Positions 1 through 9,463 are shown, counted from the stretch's first letter. The stretch: 64,000 nt of DNA from Salipiger marinus (GCF_900100085.1 NZ_FNEJ01000018.1:1-64000), one strand, 5' to 3'. The notes: generated by a model not told the origin, from the sequence alone. Made by a program: numbers and translations.

Positions 1-340
1 ACCGACCCGAAGGAACGGTCGAGCTTGGAAAGAGGACTGCCCGGCTGCCAAGGCGCGCAACGAAACCCTGCGCGCCACGCGTCACTACGGTCGGGCATTC
101 TGGAAGCGGTGGACCGGATACCACGCCCGTAGCCGAGTGGAGGCCAAGATGCGATGCCTGAAGGCCTTCGGTGAGCGCATCGCCGCGCGGGATCCAGATC
201 GCCAAACCGCCGAAATCCACATCCGGGTCGCCCTTGTCAATCGCTTCAACGCGCTCGGCACCGCCCACGTCGTCCGCGTGGCATGAAACTGAATGGGAAA
301 GGGGCACTCACAACTCAGGCCGACTTTCTGCAACAACGCC
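1..340 (+). mobile_element. IS5-family element, right end
   Basis: The element seems to end at 340. The reverse complement of the last bases reads GGCGTTGTTGCAGAAA, which matches the terminal repeats of the other IS5 copies at 2253 (GGCTCTGATGCACAAA) and 25648 (GGCGCTGTTGGATAAA). The start is outside the window. Confidence 0.7.
2..286 (+). pseudogene. IS5-family transposase, 3' fragment (runs off left edge)
   Basis: Frame 2 is open from the window edge to TGA at 284-286. It encodes the C-terminal part of an IS5-family DDE transposase, including the block RNETLRATRHYGRAFW and the end ALVNRFNALGTAHVVRVA. The same blocks occur in the two other IS5 copies here (ends of the genes at 2307 and 25702). 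The 5' part lies outside the window, so it cannot be said whether the copy is intact. It points towards the catabolic island and, with the IS5 fragment at 25,648, borders it. Confidence 0.85.
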
Positions 341-716
341 AACGAGATCTACGCGGCCCCTGTCTCCTGAGCGCGGAACCGCTGACGGAATGCGTGAAGC
401 TGAGAAGAGATGACAAACCGGTCGAACCGGGGATCGGGACACCCCAGGGGGTCAAGGCGCAGAAAGCGCGCAATTTTGATTGGGACCCGATCCGCGGACT
501 TCATCTGGGCCAGCGGCTAGACCGCACCACAAAGGCCGTAGACATGACTGCTTTCGGCATAGGCGCGTCAATTCCCAGCTTGCGCAGCAGGGGTCGTCCA
601 GACATGGGAACACTTGCCCTCGCCAGAGATGCCCACTGCGCGTTGGCGACGGTCCACCAATGACTTGCGCCACCGGACCTGTGGGGGAACCGGCGCAGCG
701 CCAGTTCCCCATCGGC
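341..716. other. Intergenic stretch with no recognised gene
   Basis: About 375 bases lie between the IS5 end and the hydrolase stop. Open frames exist on both strands but none shows a recognisable domain or a good ribosome binding site. It may be decayed remnant DNA. Confidence 0.4.
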
Positions 717-2156
717 TCATTCTGCCGGAACCCAGGGCCGGTTATAGGCTGCCACGCGCCAATCACCGTGTTCGATGAACCGGGGGGCGCTCCCGGTTTC
801 CAGCGCCTCGGCTGCGGCGTTCAGCGCCTCGGGCGATGTCTCGGGCCAGGCGCCCGTTTCGATCCGTTCGACCAGGGTCTCGACGATGGCCGTGCTTTCG
901 GCAGCCGTGAACTCGCAATGGCCCGTGCCCTGGACCAGCGACTGCCGATACAGATCGCCGGTACCCTGCTCCTGCACCAGCGCGCCGTAGCCTTCCATCA
1001 GCGTGTAGGGAATGGCCCAGTCGCCCAGCATGTGGATGCGGATCGCCGGAACCTGCAGATCGCCGGTCGTCGTGCGCCCGTCTGCGGCCCAGAAATCGCG
1101 CGCATAATCCGAGGCCGCGATGCGGGGGGCGGCGTCGATCCTGGCAATGTCGGCCTGAAGGTCCAAACCGGCCTGTTCGTAGAGCGCCTCAACCGTCCGC
1201 GCCATCGCGGGTGCGGCATTCTGGTAGAAGGCGGCATAGTCGACCCCCTCGTTCCCGGAAAGTTGCTGCCCCGATGCGGCGTTTTCGAACAGAAGCCGCG
1301 AGGACCCGCCAACATTACCGCCGATGCGCAGCGCCGAGGCCACGATCATGTCGGCCATGGCGCCGGCATCCGCGGTGTCGGGTAGTTCGGTCCCCTCGAC
1401 CATCCACGGCGACCACTGTCCGATGGCGAAGGCAAGCGCCAGCCGCGCGCGGCCCTCCGGGCTTTCGCCCGCCGTTTCGATGGCGGCCATCCAGGACGCA
1501 CGGATCGCGTCAAGGCTGCGCTCGCCACCCGCTCCGGCATTGGGCAGGCCGACGATGGCGAGATCGCTGGCCGGACCGTGCCCAGCGGCCTCATAGCTTT
1601 CGCCCAGCAGGGTCTGCATGGCGAACCAGCCATCCAGGAAACTGCTCATGATCCAGACCGGCGTATGGGCGGCAAGCACGGCGGCACCGTCGATCCTGTC
1701 CGGGTAATCCTCGGCCGAAGCGAGGCTGTCGAGCCCTCCGCCAGAACAGCCGTATTGCAGCACCATGTCAGGAGCGCGCTCCAGGTCCGTGAAAATGTCC
1801 TGAACAGCTTGTAGATTCAGGATTTCACGCTGCGGATCGTATTGCCACAGGCGCAGCGGGTGCCGGGCGAGCCCGGCGAAGGCATAGCCACGACCGAGCA
1901 GGTCGTCATACCGCTGGACCGCTGACGCGACCGAAACGTTGCTGGCGAAATCCAGATCCCTGAGTAGTCGACCATTCCAGTTCTCGGGCACGCGGATCAG
2001 CCATGCCGTCCCGTCCGGCAGGGTTCCCGCATGTTCGTTGAAGGCGGGCTGCTCCTGCGCCGACGCGAGCGGGGCGAAGCCCGCGGTCAGAGCGAGGCAA
2101 AGCACCACCATTCCGGTCCGCGAACGCGGGCCGGCCAAATTGGCTGTCCGTGACAT
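717..2156 (-). CDS. Secreted alpha/beta hydrolase (serine esterase-like)
   Basis: This is a 479-aa protein with a Sec-type signal peptide (Arg-rich N-terminus, hydrophobic stretch at 16-27, cleavage likely after ASA near residue 33). A nucleophile elbow GCSGG lies at 136-140 with Ser138 the likely nucleophile. A late Asp (in HMLGDWAIPY) and a His (in GTGHCEF) could complete the triad. The start at 2156 follows a strong GGAGGA site, and a longer in-frame extension upstream is unlikely. A -35 TTGACA (2246-2251), a 16-nt spacer and TATGTT (2224-2229) precede it on this strand, and a MarR-type palindrome overlaps the -10. Co-regulation with the phthalate genes suggests an ester hydrolase releasing aromatic acid in the periplasm. 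That role is inference, and the exact family is uncertain. Confidence 0.7.
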   Translation of the reverse strand: MSRTANLAGPRSRTGMVVLCLALTAGFAPLASAQEQPAFNEHAGTLPDGTAWLIRVPENWNGRLLRDLDFASNVSVASAVQRYDDLLGRGYAFAGLARHPLRLWQYDPQREILNLQAVQDIFTDLERAPDMVLQYGCSGGGLDSLASAEDYPDRIDGAAVLAAHTPVWIMSSFLDGWFAMQTLLGESYEAAGHGPASDLAIVGLPNAGAGGERSLDAIRASWMAAIETAGESPEGRARLALAFAIGQWSPWMVEGTELPDTADAGAMADMIVASALRIGGNVGGSSRLLFENAASGQQLSGNEGVDYAAFYQNAAPAMARTVEALYEQAGLDLQADIARIDAAPRIAASDYARDFWAADGRTTTGDLQVPAIRIHMLGDWAIPYTLMEGYGALVQEQGTGDLYRQSLVQGTGHCEFTAAESTAIVETLVERIETGAWPETSPEALNAAAEALETGSAPRFIEHGDWRVAAYNRPWVPAE

Positions 2157-2223
2157 GAATTTCCTCCAGTTTGATGCAGCGATGAAATCCGGCTCCTCTT
2201 CCGGGGAACCATCGCCGGGAAAA

Positions 2224-2251
2224 AACATAGATAGCTAATTATTAGTGTCAA
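2224..2251 (-). promoter_or_regulatory. Promoter of the hydrolase with MarR-type operator (site A)
   Basis: On the minus strand TTGACA (2246-2251), a 16-nt spacer and TATGTT (2224-2229) form a good sigma-70 promoter. The palindrome ATAGATAGCTAA (2227-2238) overlaps the -10, the usual position for repression. The IS5 end begins two bases beyond the -35, so the promoter has survived the insertion. Confidence 0.65.
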
Positions 2252-2252
2252 G

Positions 2253-3297
2253 GGCTCTGATGCACAAATCGGCTTAAGGCCGAGGTTCCCCTTTCCCCGG
2301 ACGGACTTATCCCACAGCTTCCGTGACGGGTATTCCGAGCGCGGTGTAGCCGTTCAGGACGGCGATGCGGACCTGGAGTTCGGCGACCTGTCGGTCGAAG
2401 TCCCGTGCCATGAGCCGCTGGCCCAGCAACTTGATACAATGCATCTTTGTCTCGACGCGGCTTCGGCGGTGGTATCCACTCCATCGTCGCCAGAGCGCGC
2501 GGCCCAGGTATTTCGCCGCGCGCAGGGCCTCATTTCGCGCCACGGCTCCGGCGGTGATCGTCTTCCAGGGCTTCGCGTTCTTGCGGGGCGGGATGACGGC
2601 ATGGGCACCGCGATCTGCAATCGCATCGTGGCATTTGCGCGTGTCGTAGGCGCCATCAGCCGTAACGCTACCGATTTCCTGGTCCTGCGGGATTTGGTCG
2701 AGAAGGTGGGTAGGATGGGCGCATCACCGATGTGGCTCCCGGTGACTTCGACGGCCCGGATCTCCAACGTTTCTTCATCGATCCCAAGGTGGAGCTTGCG
2801 CCAGACGCGCCGTTTCGGGCCGCCATGCTTGCGTGCGTGCCACTCGCCTTCACCTTCGACCTTGATCCCGGTGCTGTCGATCAGCAGGTGCAACGGCCCC
2901 TTGGAGCCGCGGTAGGGGATGTTCACGGCCAAGGTCTTCTGGCGGCGAGATAGCGTGCTGAAGTCGGGCACCGTCCAGTTCAGGCCGACCAGCCGTAGCA
3001 GGCTCTCGACGAACCCGGTCGTCTGCCGGAGCGCCATGCCGAACAGCACTTTCATCGAGAGGCACGTCTGGATAGCGGCATCGCTGTAGGTCTGCTGGCG
3101 GCCACGCCTGCCTGTCGGCGCGGCATCCCAGCTCATCTCGGGGTCAAACCAGATCGTCAGCGAGCCCCGGCGCTTGACTGCTTCATTGTAGGCTGGCCAG
3201 TTCCTGGTCTTGTAGGTCGGGGGTATGGGTCTGCTCATGCAGCCTGACTAACAGACTGGATTCGCAAGGTGAAACCTTCACAGCATTTGCGCAACAT
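2253..3297 (-). mobile_element. IS5-family insertion sequence (degenerate)
   Basis: The left terminal repeat GGCTCTGATGCACAAATC starts at 2253. At the other end (about 3280-3297) a partial match, CATTTGCGCAAC, is visible but the outermost bases have diverged or been lost. The element therefore appears damaged at that end as well as in its transposase. Confidence 0.65.
2307..3238 (-). pseudogene. IS5-family transposase with one-base frameshift
   Basis: The gene starts at ATG 3238 (MSRPIPPTYKTRNWPAYNEA) and reads as an IS5-family transposase with the DDE-region blocks LLIDSTGIKVEGEGEW and RKLHLGIDE, then GDAPILP. Near 2710-2715 the frame changes. The rest (TADGAYDTRKCHDAIADRG onward to ALGIPVTEAVG, stop at 2307) is in another frame. 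Adding one base there restores a continuous LPDLLDQIPQD block, so a single-base deletion explains the break. The element is probably inactive. Programmed frameshifting cannot be excluded, but no slippery run is seen at the site. Confidence 0.8.
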
Positions 3298-3550
3298 GTA
3301 TAACCGCCCCTTGCGCAAGAGGGTTTCTGGATCAGTTTCGCGCGGTGTCGGGTGCTGACATGTATCCGGCCTCTGTTGCGGCCATCATCACGCCGCGGGC
3401 CCGTATGGTGTTCGCAGGTCGGGTCCAGATCAAAGCCGCGTGCTCGATGGCACTCTGTTGCGCTCTGGTCCTCCCGATCCCGTCTCACGACCGTGCGCCA
3501 AACGTCTCCTTGCCCTCTTCCGCTCCGACGTCCTCGCGACCAGTGACGGC
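3298..3550. other. Non-coding end of IS110/IS1111-type element
   Basis: This gene-free segment lies directly downstream of the IS110-family transposase. In the IS1111 group the non-coding right end carries the guide (bridge) RNA. I see no convincing ORF here, but I could not fold the sequence, so a bridge RNA is only a possibility. Confidence 0.35.
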
Positions 3551-4578
3551 TTACGCCGCAGCGGTCGGAGACTGGTAGGCGCCGCCTCGGGCCATCAGCG
3601 CCCAGACGATCCGCGCCATTTTGTTCGCCAGCGCGACCCGCACCAGCATCGGCGGCTTGCGCGTCAGCATCTCGCCAAGCCATGTGCCCGGCCGGGCAGC
3701 GGCATGAACATGCCGCTTGATGATGACGCTGTTGGCCCCGATGATCAGCAATCGCCGCAACGACCGTTCGCCCATCTTCGTGTTGGCCCCGAGACGCTGC
3801 TTGCCTCCTGTGGAATGCTGACGGGGCGTGAGCCCGAGCCAGGCCGCGAAGTCGCGCGCTTTGCGGAACGTCTCGGGGGGCGGAGCCAGAACCGCTATGG
3901 CCGTGGCAATCAGAGGACCTATCCCCGGGACTGTCATCAGGCGCCGCGCCACCTCATTCTCCTTGGCACACCGGGCGATCTCGGCATCGAGCTTGCCGAT
4001 TTCCGCTCCGAGATGGGCGAGTGACGCCACCAACACCTTGAGCGTGGGGATGGCATCGGCAGGCAGACCGCTTTCCGGGTCTTCCACAATGGCAATCAGC
4101 TTCGACATGTTGGCCGCGCGCTGCGGAACGATCATTCCGAACTCGCCCAGATGCCCGCGCAGGGCATTGATGGTCTGGGTTCGCTGCCGGATAAGCAACT
4201 CGCGGATGCGAAAGACCATCGCCGCGCCTTGGGTCTCCTCGCTCTTCACCGGCACGAAGCGCATCGTCGGGCGCGTCGCCGCCTCGCAGATCGCCTCGGC
4301 ATCAGCCATATCATTCTTCTGGCGCTTCACGAATGGCTTCACGTAGGCGGGTGGGACCAACCGCACGTCATGCCCGATCTTCCCGATCTCGCGCCCCCAG
4401 AAATGGGCGCCACCGCAGGCTTCCATCGCGACGACGCAGGCCGGCAGCTGTCCAAAGAATGCCAGACCTGATCTCTTCGCAGCTTCTTGCGCAGCACCGC
4501 CCGGCCCGTAGCGTCGGCACCGTGGACCTGAAACACATTCTTCGCCAGATCGAGCCCGACCGTGATAATCTCCGACAT
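3551..4578 (-). pseudogene. IS110-family (IS1111-type) transposase, frameshifted
   Basis: Start ATG 4578 follows an AAAGGAGAG ribosome site. The N-terminus MSEIITVGLDLAKNVFQVHG carries the first Asp of the RuvC-like DEDD site. AMEACG and DMADAEAIC supply the next acidic residues. The C-terminal domain has MTVPGIGPLIATAIA and GLTPRQHSTGGKQ, with the Ser expected in the second half of the active site. The reading frame breaks near 4460, after KLRRDQV, and continues with LAFFGQLPACVV in the next frame. One inserted base (GTC-CTG-GCA) would repair it. The mutation separates the first catalytic Asp from the rest, so the protein is very likely inactive. Confidence 0.8.
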
Positions 4579-4878
4579 GACCGCTCTCCTTTGTGGATCC
4601 TTGCAGACCCACCTTGGCACATCGATGCCGTCGGGGGGGCACACCATCAAAGCCGCAAATCCTCATGAAATGCGCGGCCCGCCTCGGCGTCGTAGCACCG
4701 GTAGGCGCAATAGTGCTGCTGCAGGATGGGCGAGGGCGCCCGCCCGCACAGGGTCTTCGTCATGATGTATGTTGCCTTCGTGAGTGTCGGCATTACCCGG
4801 TTTCCAGCGCCGCGGGGGACCGTAACGCCTTCCGCGTCGAGCTTGAGTGGGGGGATAGCAAGCTTTGGTATCTAATCG
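4579..4878. other. Gene-free stretch upstream of the TAXI-TRAP operon
   Basis: This holds the upstream end of the IS110-type element, whose exact border is not visible, and then about 200 bases of GC-rich DNA without a supported gene. Confidence 0.4.
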
Positions 4879-4919
4879 TTGACAATCTCCTAGCGAGGGC
4901 TTTAAAGATAGATGTCTAA
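4879..4919 (+). promoter_or_regulatory. Promoter and MarR-type operator (site B) of the TAXI-TRAP operon
   Basis: A consensus -35 TTGACA (4879-4884) is followed after 17-18 nt by a weak -10 (TTAAAG/TAAAGA, about 4902-4908). The palindrome ATAGATGTCTAA (4908-4919) begins at the end of the -10 and would cover the transcription start. Confidence 0.6.
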
Positions 4920-5011
4920 GCTATGTTTCGCAAACCACCGATCCGGCCCCCGTGTTCCGGATGTCGGACGGGAGAGGGGCGCGACGCAGGGCCAAACGGG
5001 AGGACATGATT

Positions 5012-5995
5012 ATGCGTTTCACTGCAATCGCGATGGCTGCCGGCCTCGCCGTCTCGGCGACGGCTGGTCACGGCCAATCGCTCAACCTCACTCTTTCAGG
5101 CGGGAACCCGGGCGGCCTTTGGTCGCTGCTGGGCGCCGGCATCGACCGCGCCGCGCAGGTGGCGGACACCTCGGCCGTGGTGACCTATCAGGCTACGGGC
5201 GGCGGGTTCGCCAACATCGGCCTGCTGGGCGCCGGGCGCACGGATCTGGGCCTGGTGCACGACGCCGAGGCGCAGCTCGCGCTGGGAGGCGAAGAGCCCT
5301 TCCGCGGGCCGATCACGAACATGCGGGCCATCGGCTACATGTACAACTGGGCGCCGATGCACTTCTTCCTCGACCGCTCGATGGCCGAGCAATACGGCAT
5401 CGACAGCCTGGACGACATCGCCGGCAGCGGCGCGCCGATCCGCATCGGCATCAATCGCTCGGGGAACATCACCTCGAACATCGCGCTGATGATGTTCGAG
5501 CTGGTGGGGGTGACCGACGAATCCCTGGCCGAAGCTGGCGGCCAGTTCGTGCGCGCCGGCGCCAATGAGCAGGGCGAGCTGCTGCAGGACGGACGGCTCG
5601 ACATGATTACCAACGGCATCTTCATCAACCACTCGTCGTTTCGCGCGGTGGACACGAATGCTGACGTTGTGCTGCTGTCGGTCCCGCAGGAGGTCATCGA
5701 CGCCACCAACGAGCGCTTCGGCACCGGCCAGATGGTCATTCCCGCTGGCAGCTATTCGAACCAGCAGGCGGACGTGAACACCGTGACGCTGGGGGCGCTG
5801 CTGGCCGCGACCGACGCGATGAGCGACGACGACGCCTATGCCTTGACCAACGCCCTAATCACCAACATCGACGAGGTGCGCGCGGTTCACAGCGCGATGC
5901 AATCCCTGACGCCCGAGTTGCTCGCCACGCCCAGCGTGCTCGAGTTCCACCCCGGCGCCGCCCGTGCCTACAGTGAGGCAGGGCTGTCGCAATGA
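5012..5995 (+). CDS. TAXI-family TRAP transporter substrate-binding protein
   Basis: This 327-aa periplasmic protein has a signal peptide (MRFTAIAMAAGLAVSATAGHG). The mature start LNLTLSGGNPGGLWSLLGAGI and the later VTYQATGGG and GRTDLGLVHDAEAQLALGG blocks are typical of TAXI (TRAP-associated extracytoplasmic immunogenic) receptors. ATG 5012 is preferred over ATG 5006 because the GGGAGG site is correctly spaced only for 5012. The gene overlaps the permease start by four bases (ATGA), so the two are translationally coupled. It delivers an organic acid, inferred here to be aromatic, to the fused permease. The MarR-type operator just upstream links it to the phthalate cluster. Confidence 0.85.
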   Translation: MRFTAIAMAAGLAVSATAGHGQSLNLTLSGGNPGGLWSLLGAGIDRAAQVADTSAVVTYQATGGGFANIGLLGAGRTDLGLVHDAEAQLALGGEEPFRGPITNMRAIGYMYNWAPMHFFLDRSMAEQYGIDSLDDIAGSGAPIRIGINRSGNITSNIALMMFELVGVTDESLAEAGGQFVRAGANEQGELLQDGRLDMITNGIFINHSSFRAVDTNADVVLLSVPQEVIDATNERFGTGQMVIPAGSYSNQQADVNTVTLGALLAATDAMSDDDAYALTNALITNIDEVRAVHSAMQSLTPELLATPSVLEFHPGAARAYSEAGLSQ

Positions 5996-7899
5996 TCGGG
6001 ACACTCGTCTCCACTGGCCGCAGGAGGGATCTTGCGGCCGGCCAGCAACGGGCCATCGTCGTGGTGGCCGCGATCTTCTCGGCCTGGGTGATCTACGCCA
6101 ACCTCTTCACCATCTCGGATCCGCTAGTTCTGGGCATCCTCTTCGTTTCGGGGATCTACGCGATCATGTTCGCGGCGATCGGTGCCACGCCGAACGCTCC
6201 CGACCGCATCCCGTTCTATGATATCGCCCTGTCGCTGCTCAGCCTGGCAGCGGGCATCTTCTTCTTCGTGAACGCCACCGCCATTGCGGACCGCATCAGC
6301 CTGCTGGATCCGTTCACGCCCGCGCAGCTCTTCTTCGGCATCTCGCTACTGCTCCTGACCCTCGAAGCGACGCGCCGGACCACGGGCATGGGACTTACCA
6401 TCGTGGTCGTGGCCTTCCTGGCGTACAACTGGTTCGGCTACCTGCTGCCGCCGCCCTTCGGGCATGGCGTCGACGATTTCACCTACCTGCTCGATATCTT
6501 GGTCTTCACCACGGATGGCGTGTTCGGGGTGCCGATCCAGGTGGTCGCCAGCTACGTCTTCCTGTTCGTGATGTTCGGCACTTTTCTGTCGAAAGCGGGT
6601 GGGGGCGAGTTCTTCTTCAACCTCGCGGCGCTTCTGACCGGGCGCACCCGCGGCGGTCCGGCGAAGATCGCGGTGATTTCCTCAGGGCTCTACGGCACGA
6701 TGTCGGGCAGCCCGACCTCGGACGTGGTGGCGACGGGCTCGATCACCATCCCGGTGATGAAGCGACTGGGCTACAGCGCGCGCTTCGCCGGCGCGGTCGA
6801 GGTCGCGGCCTCGACGGGGGGCAGCGCGATGCCTCCGGTGATGGGGTCGGCCGCTTTCATTCTCGCCGAATATACCGGCGTGGATTACAAGGCGGTGGTC
6901 GTCGCCGCCGTGGTGCCCGCACTGCTCTACTACCTCGGCGTCTTTAGTCAGGTCCACCTGCGCGCCGTGCGCGAAGACCTGCGCCCGTCCGAGGACGAGA
7001 TGCCGACCGTAGCGCAGACGTTCCGCACGGGCTGGGTCTTCCTGCTGCCGATCATCGGCATCGTGGTGGCGCTGCTCTCGGGCTATTCTCCGACCTTCAC
7101 CGCCGGGATCGGCGTGATGGGTGTCATCATCGCCTCGACGCTGCTGAAGGCGACGCGCCTGTCGCCGTGGCAGGTGATCGAGGGCTTGGGCGAGACCACG
7201 CTGCGCATCCTGCCGGTGGCTGGCGCCTGTGCCGCCGCGGGTCTGGTGATCGGGGGCCTGTCGATGACGGGGCTGGGTATGAAGGCCGCGAACCTGATCC
7301 TGGTGATTAGCAACTCGCAGCCGATCCTGACGCTGGTTATCGCCGCTGTCGTGACGATCATCCTGGGTCTCGGCATGCCGACCCCGAGCGCCTACATCCT
7401 GGCTGCCGTGCTGGTCGGTCCGGCGCTGGCGCAACTGGGCTATCCGGTGCTGCAGAGCCACATGTTCCTGCTGTACTTTGCCGTTCTCTCGGCGCTGACC
7501 CCGCCGATTGCGGTGGCGGCCCTGTCGGCGGCGGCGATTGCGCATGAAGACCCGTTCAAGATCGCCTTCACCTCGGTGAAACTGGCCTCGATCGGCTTCA
7601 TGCTGCCCTTCGCCTTCGTCTGGAACCCGGCACTGATGCTGCTGGCCGACCCGCTGTCGAATACTTTGGCCGTGGTTGGGGGCGTGATTGCCACGCTGTC
7701 CGTGGCCACCGCGGTCGAGGCCTTCGCCAGCAAGCCGGTATCGCCGGCGGAGCGGGTACTTCTGCTAGGCAGTGCGGTTGCGGCGGTCGCGCCCTTCCAG
7801 CTGCTCGCGGTCGCGGGCATCGCGCTCGGGGCAGCCATGTTGGCACGGCACCTGGTGGCGGGGCGCCGGGCCAGCGTGCAACAGAACGCCGCCGGCTGA
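5992..7899 (+). CDS. TRAP transporter fused 4TM/12TM permease
   Basis: This is a 635-aa integral membrane protein in which the small (DctQ-like) and large (DctM-like) TRAP subunits are fused, as is usual for TAXI systems. About 16 hydrophobic segments can be counted. The DctM part carries the conserved SGSPTSDVVATGSITIPVM and GLGMPTPSAYILAAVLVGPA regions. It forms a sodium-dependent secondary transporter with the preceding binding protein. A strong terminator follows at 7927. Confidence 0.88.
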   Translation: MIGTLVSTGRRRDLAAGQQRAIVVVAAIFSAWVIYANLFTISDPLVLGILFVSGIYAIMFAAIGATPNAPDRIPFYDIALSLLSLAAGIFFFVNATAIADRISLLDPFTPAQLFFGISLLLLTLEATRRTTGMGLTIVVVAFLAYNWFGYLLPPPFGHGVDDFTYLLDILVFTTDGVFGVPIQVVASYVFLFVMFGTFLSKAGGGEFFFNLAALLTGRTRGGPAKIAVISSGLYGTMSGSPTSDVVATGSITIPVMKRLGYSARFAGAVEVAASTGGSAMPPVMGSAAFILAEYTGVDYKAVVVAAVVPALLYYLGVFSQVHLRAVREDLRPSEDEMPTVAQTFRTGWVFLLPIIGIVVALLSGYSPTFTAGIGVMGVIIASTLLKATRLSPWQVIEGLGETTLRILPVAGACAAAGLVIGGLSMTGLGMKAANLILVISNSQPILTLVIAAVVTIILGLGMPTPSAYILAAVLVGPALAQLGYPVLQSHMFLLYFAVLSALTPPIAVAALSAAAIAHEDPFKIAFTSVKLASIGFMLPFAFVWNPALMLLADPLSNTLAVVGGVIATLSVATAVEAFASKPVSPAERVLLLGSAVAAVAPFQLLAVAGIALGAAMLARHLVAGRRASVQQNAAG

Positions 7900-7926
7900 T
7901 GCCACCCTGGCGCAGCCTAACAGATC

Positions 7927-7962
7927 GCGCGGCCCGGACCCCTCCGGGCCGCGCGTCCTTTT
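7927..7962 (+). terminator. Rho-independent terminator
   Basis: A perfect 11-bp stem (GCGCGGCCCGG / CCGGGCCGCGC) with a 6-nt loop is followed by CCTTTT. It sits between the TRAP permease and the small membrane gene and probably reduces, rather than abolishes, read-through. Confidence 0.75.
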
Positions 7963-7977
7963 GCAAGAGAGACCGAC

Positions 7978-8253
7978 GTGACCCATCCGACCCAGACCGC
8001 AGAGCGACTCACGACGCAGAGCCCCTCCGCCGTGCCGCCGCAACAACCGAAGTTCTGGAAGCGCTGGGCGGTCAGCATGCTGGCCGTCTATCCCGCGCTT
8101 ATCGTCCTGGTGCTGGCCACGCGGCCCTTCACCCAGGGCATGCCAATGGCGGTCTCGCTGTTCATCGTGGCGCTGCTGCTGACCGGATTGAATGTCGGGC
8201 TGATCCTGCCATTCCTGAACAGGAAGTTGGGGCGCTGGCTGGCTGCGCGCTGA
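7978..8253 (+). CDS. Small two-helix membrane protein of unknown function
   Basis: This 91-aa protein starts at GTG 7978, after an AAGAGAG site. It has a polar N-terminus and two predicted membrane helices (about residues 31-50 and 57-78), ending in a basic tail (NRKLGRWLAAR). The pattern resembles short DUF2798-like membrane proteins, but I do not recognise it with certainty. It lies between the two TRAP systems and may be co-transcribed with the first. Confidence 0.6.
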   Translation: MTHPTQTAERLTTQSPSAVPPQQPKFWKRWAVSMLAVYPALIVLVLATRPFTQGMPMAVSLFIVALLLTGLNVGLILPFLNRKLGRWLAAR

Positions 8254-8277
8254 AGCCGGAACGGGCAGGGCGGTACG

Positions 8278-8295
8278 ATTTCATATATGTGAAAT
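8278..8295. promoter_or_regulatory. Inverted repeat upstream of the DctPQM operon
   Basis: ATTTCA-N6-TGAAAT is a perfect 6-bp inverted repeat. It lies about 50 bases before the MarR-type operator. It could be a site for one of the two IclR regulators, but nothing in the sequence proves this. Confidence 0.35.
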
Positions 8296-8342
8296 GTCGC
8301 AATGATCCCGCCGGCAATCAAGACAAGGTGCTCTCCGCCAAA

Positions 8343-8359
8343 TAAGCTTAGATAGCTTA
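8343..8359 (+). promoter_or_regulatory. MarR-type operator (site C) before dctP
   Basis: TTAGATAGCTTA (8348-8359) matches the other sites. It is also part of a longer perfect repeat, TAAGCT-N5-AGCTTA (8343-8359). It lies 84 bases before the dctP start. A -35/-10 pair is not obvious here; AAGACA (8320-8325) with TAAGCT (8343-8348) is the best candidate. Confidence 0.6.
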
Positions 8360-8442
8360 CCCTTTAGGTTGAGCAGCCAATCCAGACCAGACTGTCCGCC
8401 CAGGGGCGGCGCAGTCGGAACGCTACGGGAGGAGCGAGCGAC

Positions 8443-9444
8443 ATGACTTCATCCACCACATTCACCAACAAACTGCGTGCCCTTGCGGGCGCTTCGGCGC
8501 TGTCGGCCGCGACGCTGGGCCTGACTGGTGCCGCCGAGGCACGCGACTTCCGCCTGCTGTCGGGCTGGGATTCCAGCTATGTTGCGGTCGACGTGCTGAC
8601 GTCGTTCATCGAGACGCTCGACGAAGCCGTAACCGAGGGCTTCGGCGTCAACGTCATGGGCCCCGAGACCGTGCCCCCGTTCGAGCAGTTCGACCCGGTG
8701 TCGCGCGGCCTGTTCGACCTGCTGTTCACCAATGGTGCCTATCACTTCAACCAGACTTCGGTGGGAATGGCGCTGGACGGCCTGTCGGGCGATACCGAGG
8801 CCTTGCGCGAAGCCGGAATTTGGGACGCGGTGGATGCCGATTACCAGGAGCAGGGGTTGAAGCTGATCGCTGTGCTTTACGACCTGAATGGCTACCACAT
8901 CATGCTGAACGAGCCGGTCGGCGAGAACGGCCTCGAAGGACGTCGCGTGCGCGGCACGCCGATCTACCACCCGGCGATCAACGTGCTGGGTGGCTCGCCC
9001 GTGGTGCTGCCGGGCGGCGAGATCTACCCGGCGCTGGAACGCGGTGTGATCGACGGTGCGGCCTGGCCGACCATCGGCGCTCTGTCCTACCGCTGGTTCG
9101 AGGTCGCCGACTACATGATGCGCCCGACCTTCGGCCAGGTCGGCCATCTGGTGTTGATGAACCTTGACACCTGGAACGACCTGTCCGAGGAAACCCGGGC
9201 CGAGATCGAGACCGCCGCGCGCGAGTTCGAGATCGAGGCCAATGGCCTGTTCGACACGCTAGTCGCCGAAGAGAGCGCCGCCCTGGAAGCAGAGGGCATG
9301 AGCGTGACCGAGCTGTCCGAGGAACTGGCGGGCACGCTCAGCTCGGCCTGGTTCTCGGGCGTGATGGACCTCGCGGCCACGCAATCGGGCGAGGCGATCG
9401 AGGAAATTCGCCGTCTGGCAACCGAAGCCGATCTCGACGGCTGA
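8443..9444 (+). CDS. DctP-family TRAP substrate-binding protein
   Basis: This 333-aa periplasmic receptor has a signal peptide ending near GAAEARDF (about residue 35). The mature part has the DctP fold signatures, including the Arg-containing block RRVRGTPIYHPAINVLGGSPV, where an Arg normally salt-bridges the ligand carboxylate, and the helix GEIYPALERGVIDGAAWP. The start follows GGGAGGAGCG. It heads a dctP-dctQ-dctM-aldehyde dehydrogenase operon with a MarR-type operator upstream, so an aromatic carboxylate is the likely ligand. Confidence 0.88.
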   Translation: MTSSTTFTNKLRALAGASALSAATLGLTGAAEARDFRLLSGWDSSYVAVDVLTSFIETLDEAVTEGFGVNVMGPETVPPFEQFDPVSRGLFDLLFTNGAYHFNQTSVGMALDGLSGDTEALREAGIWDAVDADYQEQGLKLIAVLYDLNGYHIMLNEPVGENGLEGRRVRGTPIYHPAINVLGGSPVVLPGGEIYPALERGVIDGAAWPTIGALSYRWFEVADYMMRPTFGQVGHLVLMNLDTWNDLSEETRAEIETAAREFEIEANGLFDTLVAEESAALEAEGMSVTELSEELAGTLSSAWFSGVMDLAATQSGEAIEEIRRLATEADLDG

Positions 9445-9463
9445 TCGGGGCCCGGCCCCTTCC

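Noticed and set aside
480-1385. Long plus-strand open frame opposite the hydrolase gene
   Set aside because: It is a high-GC mirror frame. The minus-strand gene has a signal peptide, catalytic motif, ribosome site and promoter, while this frame has Pro/Gly/Arg-rich low-complexity sequence.
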